From an uncultured Arcobacter sp. (GTDB lineage Bacteria > Campylobacterota > Campylobacteria > Campylobacterales > Arcobacteraceae): DNA of 5,440 nt. Below, in pieces: positions 1 to 5,440 of this stretch (positions are counted from its first letter, which is position 1; each line of letters starts with the position of its first letter). The DNA lies in NCBI GenBank assembly GCA_913062735.1, contig CAJXWI010000210.1, positions 1 to 5,440 of the forward strand, in the 5' to 3' direction. A program made the translations under genes and the position numbers. The notes beneath the pieces are model-generated. The model had not been told where the DNA came from and searched no databases. It saw only the letters and a program-made list of their open reading frames with translations.

Positions 1-917
1 ACTAAACCTTCTGTTTGATCATAATTATCAGATACAATAAACATATGTTCTTTTTTCTGAATAAAAATATTCATAGCTTTTGCTACAGGAATATTTTCAT
101 TTAAAGTAAACACATCATTCATAATGGATTCAATTTTGACATTCTTATCTTTAATTGCTTGTTTGAAAATCTTTTTTGTAATAACAACACCTACAATATT
201 ATCAATGGTTCCTTCATATACAGGTACTCTTGAATATCTATAGGTTCTTTTATCTTCAAGTATGTCTTTTATTACAATTGATTTTTCAATAGCATAAACC
301 ACAGATCTTGGTGTTAAGATGTCTTTTATTTTAACATCATGTAGGGTCAAGGTATTTTCAATAATATCTGATTCTAAATCTCCAATAATTCCTTCTTCTT
401 CACTTAAGAGTGTAGAGTGAATTAATTCTTCTCTTGAAATTGAATCACTGTTATCATTTCCATTGGAAATTTTTCTCGTTACGAATTGCGTAATTACAAT
501 AATAGGATAAGTAATAAAAATAAAAATATTAATAATACGTGCAGCAAGAGGGGCTAACTCTTTCCAATAAACAGCACCAATTGTTTTTGGAATAATTTCT
601 GCCAAAAATAAAATCAAAAAAGTTAATACAATAGATACCAATAAAACAAAATTAGAATTATTTTGAAATACATGTTGTGCTTGTACACCAATTGCCGTAG
701 CACCTAAGGTATTAGCAAAAGTATTGAGTATTAAAATTGATGCAATTGATTTGTCAATATCTGTTTTTAATGATTTTAATAAAGCTCCCGATCTTGGATC
801 TTTTTTTTCCAAAACTGAGATGTATGCTACATTCGTTGATAAAAGAATGGATTCTAATATTGAGCATAAAAATGAAATTGTAATAACAAGAACAAATAAT
901 AGAATTAAGATATCCAT
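1..917 (-). CDS. CNNM (DUF21) transmembrane plus CBS-domain protein, HlyC/CorC (TlyC) family, 3' end beyond the window
   Basis: The frame reads from an ATG at 917 to the left edge (305 complete codons, no stop), so the C-terminus is missing. Residues 1-21, about 54-80, 89-112 and 124-147 are hydrophobic and fit the CNNM membrane domain. The family hallmark is visible as LAEIIPKTIG (105-114), with Ala where many relatives have Gly before the Glu. A soluble region follows with EEEGIIGDLESDIIENTLTL (173-192), the usual linker before the CBS pair, then TPRSVVYAI (202-210), YSRVPVYEGTIDNIVGVV (228-245) and the second CBS repeat, cut in HMFIVSDNYDQTEGL (291-305). The family usually continues through a TLEDI-type motif and sometimes a CorC_HlyC domain. 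Proteins of this type act in the inner membrane in Mg2+/Co2+ export or tolerance, and the CBS pair binds adenine nucleotides; the substrate here is inferred. An in-frame TAG two codons upstream fixes the ATG as the first possible start. AGGA lies four bases before it. The name haemolysin, often given to this family, is not supported. Confidence 0.93.
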   Translation of the reverse strand, partial: MDILILLFVLVITISFLCSILESILLSTNVAYISVLEKKDPRSGALLKSLKTDIDKSIASILILNTFANTLGATAIGVQAQHVFQNNSNFVLLVSIVLTFLILFLAEIIPKTIGAVYWKELAPLAARIINIFIFITYPIIVITQFVTRKISNGNDNSDSISREELIHSTLLSEEEGIIGDLESDIIENTLTLHDVKIKDILTPRSVVYAIEKSIVIKDILEDKRTYRYSRVPVYEGTIDNIVGVVITKKIFKQAIKDKNVKIESIMNDVFTLNENIPVAKAMNIFIQKKEHMFIVSDNYDQTEGL

Positions 918-967
918 TTTGTCCTACTTCTTTCTAAATATAAACTGTGCCTCTGGGGAACGTCCAA
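905..967 (-). CDS. Possible 20-codon leader ORF overlapping the CNNM gene start
   Basis: A TTG at 967-965 is preceded by AGGAGAA (978-972), with six bases between AGGAG and the TTG. This is the best Shine-Dalgarno match on the minus strand of this intergenic region, better than that of the CNNM gene itself. The frame encodes MDVPQRHSLYLERSRTKWIS and stops with TAA at 907-905, thirteen bases inside the CNNM gene in another frame. That arrangement would suit translational coupling or a regulatory leader peptide. The TTG start, tiny size and lack of any recognisable family make it speculative. The Shine-Dalgarno sequence could be chance, or a relic of an older gene. Confidence 0.22.
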   Translation of the reverse strand: MDVPQRHSLYLERSRTKWIS

Positions 968-1040
968 GTTCTTCTCCTAAATAAATTAATAGCTAATAAT
1001 AGCACAAATAAAGCAAATTATAAAGAAAATAATACTTAAT
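918..1040 (-). promoter_or_regulatory. Probable promoter and leader region of the CNNM gene
   Basis: On the minus strand a TATAAT box lies at 1022-1017, with TTACAA at 1046-1041, 18 bases upstream, as a weak -35. A second candidate is an extended -10, TGCTATTAT (1004-996), without a good -35. The transcript would carry a leader of roughly 75-95 bases. Within it are the short inverted repeat GCTA-N4-TAGC (992-1003), a strong Shine-Dalgarno sequence (972-978) and a GC-rich block at 945-967 (14 of 23 bases G or C) in otherwise very AT-rich DNA. Which promoter is used cannot be decided from sequence. Confidence 0.38.
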
Positions 1041-1069
1041 TTGTAAAAAAATGCTAAAAGATGTATAAT
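1041..1069 (+). promoter_or_regulatory. Sigma-70-type promoter of the FlaG-like gene
   Basis: TTGTAA (1041-1046) and a perfect TATAAT (1064-1069) are separated by 17 bases, the ideal sigma-70 spacing. Transcription would start near 1076, giving a leader of about 25 bases that contains the ribosome binding site AGGAGGA (1089-1095). Neither a sigma-54 (GG-N10-GC) nor a sigma-28 signature was seen, so the sequence gives no sign of control by the flagellar cascade. Confidence 0.6.
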
Positions 1070-1099
1070 AGTTAATAAGCCTTTTTTTAGGAGGATGTC

Positions 1100-1459
1100 A
1101 TGGAATTTGGATTAGTAGCTAAATTACAAGAGTTTCAGTTTAACTCAAATGAAAAAGTTCAAAAAGTTAATGAACTTAAAGCTGTGCAACCTTTAAAAGA
1201 ACACAATGATGTTGAAGAAATATACTCAAATGATATTGATTCGCTTAAAAAAACGAATGAGCTTACAAAACCCCAAGAAGTAAGTACAAAACAATATAAA
1301 GAAGTAGTTTTATCAAACTTAAATTTTGGATTTAATGATGCTTCTAGAGATTTTTTTGTAAAAGTGACAAGAGGTACTGCTGAAAATAAATACCCAACAG
1401 ATGAAATGATGAGATTAAAAGCATATTTAATACATGAAAATAAAAAAGATATATCTTAG
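1100..1459 (+). CDS. Small protein with a FlaG-like C-terminus
   Basis: The product has 119 residues. The ATG has a near-perfect ribosome binding site, AGGAGGA, ending five bases upstream, and a well-spaced promoter before that. Residues 1-70 are polar, rich in Lys, Glu and Asn, with no signal peptide or membrane segment, and are probably flexible. Residues 72-115 follow the FlaG pattern: a hydrophobic strand with Phe-x-Phe and Asn (LNFGFND, 74-80), an FFVKV strand (85-89), then a YPTDEMMRL segment (98-106) that aligns with the IPxEExxRL motif of FlaG, ending in an amphipathic helix. FlaG is a small protein of polar flagellar systems that influences filament length; its mechanism is unclear. 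The gene is isolated here, whereas flaG usually sits beside flagellin, fliD or fliS genes, and the match is a pattern read by eye. It may instead be an uncharacterised lineage-specific protein. It is certainly a real gene; only the family is uncertain. Its stop codon overlaps the end of the convergent DUF309 gene. Confidence 0.8.
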   Translation: MEFGLVAKLQEFQFNSNEKVQKVNELKAVQPLKEHNDVEEIYSNDIDSLKKTNELTKPQEVSTKQYKEVVLSNLNFGFNDASRDFFVKVTRGTAENKYPTDEMMRLKAYLIHENKKDIS

Positions 1460-1478
1460 GAATTTAGTATTTTATTTT
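1437..1478. terminator. Possible AT-only bidirectional terminator between convergent genes
   Basis: AAAATAAAA (1437-1445) and TTTTATTTT (1470-1478) are inverted repeats with a nine-base AT-only stem. They enclose the perfect palindrome AAGATATATCTT (1446-1457) and both stop codons. Transcripts from either side would end in a U-rich arm. The lack of G-C pairs makes the stem weak, and the bases also encode the ends of both proteins, so it may be compositional chance. Confidence 0.25.
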
Positions 1479-1782
1479 TCTGCTCTAGTATTTCTTTTGC
1501 TTCAATAAATTTGTCTATATTTTCTAGTTCTATTTGATCTAATAAAATCTTATACTTTTCAAACACTTTCCATACTTTAATATAAGCATGAGGTCTTTTT
1601 TTTATATGCAATAATGCCAAAGCTGTTGCTCCATTAATAAGACCTTGAAGTGCTTTTGCATGTGTTTTCATATCTCTTTTTTTATAAGTTTTCCAGTCTT
1701 CTTCTAATAATTCATGTGCTTCTACAAACTCATTTTTTTCAATGGCTTGTATAAATAAATCAATAGGCAAAATTTTAGTCAA
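1456..1782 (-). CDS. DUF309 family protein
   Basis: The 108-residue product is all helical in appearance and soluble. It carries the DUF309 hallmarks: [13 protein letters not shown] (19-31), with the His-Glu and Trp that define the family, and [19 protein letters not shown] (45-63), the second conserved helix pair, followed by [11 protein letters not shown] (67-77). Solved DUF309 structures are small helical bundles. No biochemical role is established, so none is assigned. The start is a TTG at 1782-1780. The frame opens at a TAG (1809-1807) and contains no ATG or GTG before the TTG, while the first downstream ATG (Met38) would delete the HELLE motif. A purine-rich AAAAGAA lies about five to six bases upstream of the TTG. 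The first eight bases (TTGACTAA) overlap the stop of the VF530 gene, which suggests translational coupling. As the last gene of the uvrA cluster, it runs into the end of the convergent FlaG-like gene with a four-base overlap. Confidence 0.88.
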   Translation of the reverse strand: MTKILPIDLFIQAIEKNEFVEAHELLEEDWKTYKKRDMKTHAKALQGLINGATALALLHIKKRPHAYIKVWKVFEKYKILLDQIELENIDKFIEAKEILEQKNKILNS

Positions 1783-1990
1783 TAAATGTTCTTTTATATA
1801 AAGCTTCTACTTTTGTTCTTGCCCAAGGTGTTTTTCTTAGGAACTTAAGACTTGATTTAACTGAGGCATCGTAATTAAAACAGTTGATGTTAATGCGTTT
1901 TCCAAGCTCATTAAAGCCATACTCTTTTTCAAGAGCAATAAGAATTTTTTCTAAGGTAATGCCTTGCATTGGGTTTGTATTATTATTCAT
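1775..1990 (-). CDS. VF530-type (DUF2132) small DNA-binding protein
   Basis: The 71-residue product matches the VF530 family over almost its whole length: [20 protein letters not shown] (6-25), the INCF segment (35-38), and the conserved run from Ser43 to Tyr65, which includes [13 protein letters not shown] and KVEALY. The family founder, from Vibrio fischeri, is a compact helical protein reported to bind DNA. The basic, aromatic [10 protein letters not shown] stretch is a plausible contact surface, although the cellular role is unknown. The ATG at 1990-1988 has only a modest AAAGA Shine-Dalgarno sequence. An alternative start at Met8 would remove a non-conserved Asn-rich tip. The gene begins 31 bases after the uvrA stop and its own stop overlaps the DUF309 start, which places it in the middle of a probable three-gene transcript. 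Location behind uvrA hints at DNA repair or chromosome upkeep, but this is inference from context. Confidence 0.9.
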   Translation of the reverse strand: MNNNTNPMQGITLEKILIALEKEYGFNELGKRININCFNYDASVKSSLKFLRKTPWARTKVEALYKRTFID

Positions 1991-2013
1991 TTTATATCTT
2001 TATTCTTTTATTT

Positions 2014-2033
2014 TTGGCATATTATTCTGCCAA
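2014..2033 (-). repeat. Inverted repeat around the uvrA stop codon
   Basis: TTGGCA (2014-2019) and its complement TGCCAA (2028-2033) are separated by eight bases, so the minus-strand mRNA could form a six-base-pair hairpin with the uvrA TAA in the loop. No U-run follows on the minus strand, so it is not a classical terminator. It could stabilise or process the message between uvrA and the VF530 gene, or be chance. Confidence 0.4.
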
Positions 2034-4835
2034 TTCAGCTTCTAAGTAAAAACCAGTATGTGAAGCTGTTTTTTTGTGATTTGCTGCAATATCTTCAGGA
2101 GTTCCAACTGCAACAATTTTACCACCTTTGCTTCCACCTTCAGGACCCATATCAATAACCCAATCAGAATTTTTTACAATATCTAAGTTATGTTCAATTA
2201 CTAAAACAGAATTTCCTAAATCAACCAAATGGTGTAGTACTTTGGTTAATCTATCCACATCAGCAAAATGTAAACCAGTTGTTGGTTCATCTAAAATATA
2301 AAGTGTTTTTCCTGTGTCTTTTTTACTTAACTCTTTTGATAGTTTAATTCTTTGTGCTTCGCCACCTGATAAAGTAATAGCATTTTGTCCTAAAGTAATA
2401 TATCCTAAACCAACATCGCTTAAGGTCTGAAGTTTGGCATGAATTTTTGGAATCTTTACTAAAAACTCTAGGGCTTCATCTACACTCATATTTAAAACAT
2501 CTGAGATACTTTTCCCTTTGTAATTTATTTCAAGGGTTTGTGTATTGTATCTAGAACCATGACATTCATCACATTTAACCATAATATCTGGTAGAAAATG
2601 CATTTCAATCTTGATTTGTCCTTCTCCTTGACATTTTTCACAACGTCCACCTTTTACATTAAAAGAAAAACGTCCAATAGCATAGCCTCTTAATTGGGCT
2701 TCTTTTGTTTTTGAAAATAACAGACGTAATTCATCCATTAACCCTGTATATGTAGCAGGATTTGATCTTGGAGTTCTTCCTATTGGACTTTGGTCTAAAT
2801 AAATCACTTTATCTAAAAGTTCAAGCCCTGTAATCTCTACACCATCAACCTTATTTACTTTTCTTGCATTGTTTAATAATTCTTTTGCAACAGGGAGTAG
2901 GGTTTGTAATATTAAAGAAGATTTTCCACTTCCTGATACACCTGTAATTGAACATAAGGTTTTAAGAGGAATTTTTACGTTTAAGTTTTTGATATTATTA
3001 ATCGTAACATTTTTAATTTCTATAAATGTTTCACATGGTCTGTCATGTTTATAATCAATTTTTTTAGCACCTGATACGTATTTTGCAGTAAGTGTTTTAG
3101 CTTTAAGCATTTGTTTGTACGTTCCATCAAAAACAATATTTCCACCAAATTTACCAGCTTTTGGTCCAATATCAACAATATAATCTGCTGCTTTTATCGT
3201 TTCTTTATCGTGTTCAACAACAATAACCGTATTTCCTTTTTCCTGCAGTGCTATTAATGTTTTTATTAGTTTATTTGTATCTCTTTCATGCAAACCAATA
3301 GAAGGTTCATCTAAGACATACAATACTCCTGTTAAACCAGATCCAATTTGAGAAGCTACTCTAATTCTTTGTGCTTCTCCCCCTGAAATACTTCTGGCAT
3401 CTCTTCCTAAGGTAATATATCCCAAACCAACATCATATAAGAAATAAATTCGCTCTTTAATTTCTTTTAAAATAGGTACAGAAATCATTGTATCTTGCTC
3501 ATTTAAGTAAGCAAAGTTCTTTTTATCTTGAAAAAAAGTGTGAGAATCTTCTATTGGAATTGAAGTTAATTCACAAATTGATTTACTTGCTACTTTAACC
3601 GCTAAAGAAGAAGGTTTTAATCTGTGCCCAGAACATTCAGAACATGTTTTTTCTGTCATATATTCAGCCATTTCTTTTTCGTCTTTGATCATTCCGTAGG
3701 CTATTTTTACAACACCTTCCCATTTTCTGTTTAATTTGTGGTTTTTCCAAGTAAACTTTACTTCTTCAAAGCCTCCATGATAAATTGCTTTTTTTTCATG
3801 TTCTTCTAAGCTTGAAAAAGGAACTTTAATATTTATATCGGCTGCTTCACAATAAGCCAGTAACATTTTAAAATAATAGCCTTTATTAAAACCATAAATA
3901 ACTTTAACCGCGCCTTTTTCAATTGATAAGTCTTCATTAATGATTTTTTTCATATCAATGGCATATCTTATTCCTAAGCCATCACAAGAAGGACAAGCAC
4001 CCTTTGGAGAATTAAAAGAAAAGGATAATGGTTCTAAGGGTTCAAAAGAAATTTTACATGCAAAACATGCCATGTGCTCTGAATAATGATGATGTTTTTC
4101 ACAAGATAAATCTTCATGATTGATTACTTCAATTTCCAGTTCTCCAAAACTTTCTTTTAGACCTTTTTCAACATCTTGAGCTATTCTTTGTCTGTTTTCT
4201 TCTTTTACGCCCACTCTATCAATTACTACTTTAATAGTATGCATTTGTGTTTTCGCAAGTTCAATATCTTCATCAAGTCTAACCATAACACCATCAATCA
4301 TAGCTCTTACATAACCCTTAGCTCGTAAAGATTCTAATAAATCGGCGAATGTACCTTTTTTACGGTTAACAAGAGGTGCAAGAATAACTAATTTAGCATT
4401 TTGTGGTAGTTTTAGTACTTCTTCAATAACATCAGAAGCACTCATTTCAGAAATAGGATCTCCACATTGATGACAGTGTTGTTCACCAACTCTTGCATAA
4501 AGGAGTCTTAGATAATCATAGACCTCAGTAATAGTTCCTACAGTAGATCTTGGGTTTTTAGAAGTGGTTTTTTGATCAATTGCAATTGCAGGAGTTAATC
4601 CTTCTATTCGTTCAACATCCGGTTTAGCAATTTTTCCTAAAAATTGTCGTGCATAAGCAGATAAAGACTCAATATATCGTCTTTGTCCTTCTGCATACAG
4701 TGTATCAAAAGCCAGTGTTGACTTACCAGAACCTGATAATCCTGTAAAAACAATGAGTTTGTTTTTAGGTATTTCAAGGTTTATGTTTTTTAAGTTGTTT
4801 TCTTTAGCATTAACTATTTTAATTGTATCTTTCAT
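2022..4835 (-). CDS. uvrA: Excinuclease ABC subunit UvrA
   Basis: UvrA is the DNA-damage sensor of nucleotide excision repair: a dimeric ATPase that finds distorted DNA and loads UvrB. The 937-residue frame is full length and intact. It holds two ABC ATPase modules. The first has Walker A GLSGSGKST (32-40), signature SGGEAQR (from 484) and Walker B with Asp509-Glu510. The second has Walker A GVSGSGKSS (632-640), signature SGGEAQR (from 823) and Walker B with Asp849-Glu850. Zinc-binding cysteines are present as CxxC pairs at 257/260 with 281/284, and at 732/735 with 755/758. Further CxxC pairs, CHQC near 121 and CSEC near 395, probably form an additional structural zinc module. The UvrB-binding and insertion domains lie between Walker A and the signature of the first module. 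An ATG at 4841 would add two residues, but GGA (4844-4842) abuts it and sits six bases before the ATG at 4835, so 4835 is preferred. The gene heads a probable operon with the VF530 and DUF309 genes. No LexA-type operator was recognised. Confidence 0.98.
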   Translation of the reverse strand: MKDTIKIVNAKENNLKNINLEIPKNKLIVFTGLSGSGKSTLAFDTLYAEGQRRYIESLSAYARQFLGKIAKPDVERIEGLTPAIAIDQKTTSKNPRSTVGTITEVYDYLRLLYARVGEQHCHQCGDPISEMSASDVIEEVLKLPQNAKLVILAPLVNRKKGTFADLLESLRAKGYVRAMIDGVMVRLDEDIELAKTQMHTIKVVIDRVGVKEENRQRIAQDVEKGLKESFGELEIEVINHEDLSCEKHHHYSEHMACFACKISFEPLEPLSFSFNSPKGACPSCDGLGIRYAIDMKKIINEDLSIEKGAVKVIYGFNKGYYFKMLLAYCEAADINIKVPFSSLEEHEKKAIYHGGFEEVKFTWKNHKLNRKWEGVVKIAYGMIKDEKEMAEYMTEKTCSECSGHRLKPSSLAVKVASKSICELTSIPIEDSHTFFQDKKNFAYLNEQDTMISVPILKEIKERIYFLYDVGLGYITLGRDARSISGGEAQRIRVASQIGSGLTGVLYVLDEPSIGLHERDTNKLIKTLIALQEKGNTVIVVEHDKETIKAADYIVDIGPKAGKFGGNIVFDGTYKQMLKAKTLTAKYVSGAKKIDYKHDRPCETFIEIKNVTINNIKNLNVKIPLKTLCSITGVSGSGKSSLILQTLLPVAKELLNNARKVNKVDGVEITGLELLDKVIYLDQSPIGRTPRSNPATYTGLMDELRLLFSKTKEAQLRGYAIGRFSFNVKGGRCEKCQGEGQIKIEMHFLPDIMVKCDECHGSRYNTQTLEINYKGKSISDVLNMSVDEALEFLVKIPKIHAKLQTLSDVGLGYITLGQNAITLSGGEAQRIKLSKELSKKDTGKTLYILDEPTTGLHFADVDRLTKVLHHLVDLGNSVLVIEHNLDIVKNSDWVIDMGPEGGSKGGKIVAVGTPEDIAANHKKTASHTGFYLEAELAE

Positions 4836-4862
4836 CACCATTCCATTGAAAAAATAAGTGTG

Positions 4863-4871
4863 ATTATATCA
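4863..4871 (-). promoter_or_regulatory. Extended -10 promoter of uvrA
   Basis: The minus strand reads TGATATAAT, a perfect TGnTATAAT extended -10. The -35 position, 17 bases upstream, reads TTTTCC within a T-rich tract and is a poor match, as expected when the extended -10 compensates. Transcription would begin near 4856, leaving a leader of about 20 bases before the ATG at 4835. The box lies in the 93-base gap after the permease gene, so uvrA probably has its own promoter; no convincing terminator hairpin separates the two genes. Confidence 0.6.
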
Positions 4872-4934
4872 TAACTTCTTTAAGAGGAAAAAAATATTTC
4901 ATTTTGCAAGTTTATTTAAATTAGAGTGGAGTAT

Positions 4935-5440
4935 TTAATAGTACATTTTATACAGCATAGAAATTAAAATCAGTATATATAAGCTTAATATATATTTTTT
5001 ATAGGAAACAAGATTTGTTAAATGTTTAAGTTTTACGCCCGCATAAACCCCAAATAATGAAACACTTCCTATAATTATACCTTCTTGATATAACATTTGA
5101 GAATTACTACTTAAGGATATAAAACCTGCAATTGCAGAAAACATTACAAAAAATAAAGACAAAGATGTAGCTGTTTTTAAATTATAATGCATAAAACCAA
5201 CTAAAATAGGAGTCAACATAATAGATCCACCCACTCCAATACTCATAGCAATCATTCCAATACAAGAACCAATTAAAATTAAAAAAGCTTTTGAAGGTAT
5301 TTTTTGTTTTTTGTCATGTACAGCAGGAGTTTGTAGTATTTTTAAAATTGAAGCTACTAATACTGTAAGAAAGAGATATTTTAAACTAATGTTTGAAATA
5401 TTAGATGTAATAAAATAAGATAAAAGACCGCCTATGAAAC
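4935..5440 (-). CDS. TauE/SafE family membrane permease, 5' end beyond the window
   Basis: The frame is open from the right edge to TAA at 4937-4935 and gives 167 C-terminal residues. The methionine at 5255 is internal, since coding similarity continues upstream of it. The fragment is strongly hydrophobic with about six membrane segments (fragment residues 1-10, 18-35, 51-82, 90-109, 118-136 and 148-163). The family signature of the second repeat is clear: GMIAMSIGVGGSIMLTPIL (61-79), a Gly-rich helix followed by Pro, then TATSLSLFFVMFSAIAGFI (89-107). A short charged cytoplasmic loop (HDKKQKIPSK, 41-50) joins the two halves. Family members are usually about 240-270 residues, so some 80-100 are missing. 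The family (PF01925, COG0730) includes exporters of sulfite, sulfoacetate and other organic anions, but most members have no proven substrate, and nothing here identifies one. Adjacency to uvrA is not functionally informative, because uvrA appears to have a separate promoter. Confidence 0.92.
   Translation of the reverse strand, partial: FIGGLLSYFITSNISNISLKYLFLTVLVASILKILQTPAVHDKKQKIPSKAFLILIGSCIGMIAMSIGVGGSIMLTPILVGFMHYNLKTATSLSLFFVMFSAIAGFISLSSNSQMLYQEGIIIGSVSLFGVYAGVKLKHLTNLVSYKKYILSLYILILISMLYKMYY

Noticed and set aside
724..984. Plus-strand 86-codon open frame
   Set aside because: It lies mostly antisense to the CNNM gene, whose conserved motifs show the minus strand is coding. It has no good ribosome binding site and no recognisable family. 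Its last codons cross the unexplained GC-rich block, which is reported separately.
1003..1005. GTG-started 23-codon minus-strand frame in the CNNM leader
   Set aside because: There is no Shine-Dalgarno sequence before the GTG, and it would lie at or upstream of the likely transcription start of one candidate promoter.
918..1016. Riboswitch or known ncRNA in the CNNM leader
   Set aside because: I looked for M-box, yybP-ykoY, RNase P, SRP and tmRNA signatures and recognised none. The leader is short and only weak stems (four or so base pairs) are visible.
1964..2158. Plus-strand 64-codon open frame
   Set aside because: It is antisense to the VF530 start and the uvrA 3' end. The residues rich in Phe, His and Leu are typical of the complement of AT-rich coding DNA.
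2869..3054. Plus-strand 61-codon open frame
   Set aside because: It is antisense to the second Walker A region of uvrA, with no ribosome binding site or family match.
4842..4934. Rho-independent terminator after the TauE/SafE gene
   Set aside because: T-runs exist on the minus strand, but no stem with G-C pairs precedes them; only short AT palindromes are present.
1..5440. Mobile elements, CRISPR array or horizontally acquired island
   Set aside because: No transposase, integrase, terminal inverted repeats, target duplications or regularly spaced repeats were seen. Composition is uniform apart from the small GC-rich block at 945-967.

Overview
The window is AT-rich, with dense coding, consensus TATAAT boxes and short intergenic gaps. 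The proteins (a Campylobacter-like UvrA, a CNNM/CBS protein, a FlaG-like protein, a DUF309 protein and a VF530-type protein) suggest a member of the Campylobacterota, most likely the Arcobacter group. That placement is inferred from protein style and base composition, not from a database search.

Layout from left to right. The left edge cuts a minus-strand gene for a membrane protein with a CNNM (DUF21) domain and paired CBS domains (start at 917). It is separated by a 182-bp divergent promoter region from a small plus-strand gene (1100-1459) whose C-terminus resembles the flagellar protein FlaG. That gene meets, tail to tail and with a 4-base overlap, a minus-strand cluster read from right to left: uvrA (4835 to 2022), a VF530-type DNA-binding protein (1990 to 1775) and a DUF309 protein (1782 to 1456). 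The gap between uvrA and VF530 is 31 bases, and the last two genes overlap by 8 bases, so the three are probably one transcript. Its likely promoter is an extended -10 box at 4863-4871. The right edge cuts a minus-strand TauE/SafE-type permease gene, of which only the C-terminal 167 residues are present.

How the genes may work together. UvrA is the damage-recognition ATPase of nucleotide excision repair. The small helical DNA-binding protein and the DUF309 protein behind it are candidates for an accessory role in the same process, supported only by gene order. The CNNM/CBS protein (probable Mg2+/Co2+ transport or regulation), the FlaG-like protein and the TauE/SafE permease have no visible functional link to uvrA.

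The least explained sequence is the leader of the CNNM gene (about 905-1003). It holds a GC-rich block that stands out from its surroundings, a strong Shine-Dalgarno sequence in front of no annotated gene, and a possible 20-codon upstream reading frame that overlaps the CNNM start. No CRISPR array, tRNA, rRNA, insertion sequence or clear riboswitch was seen.
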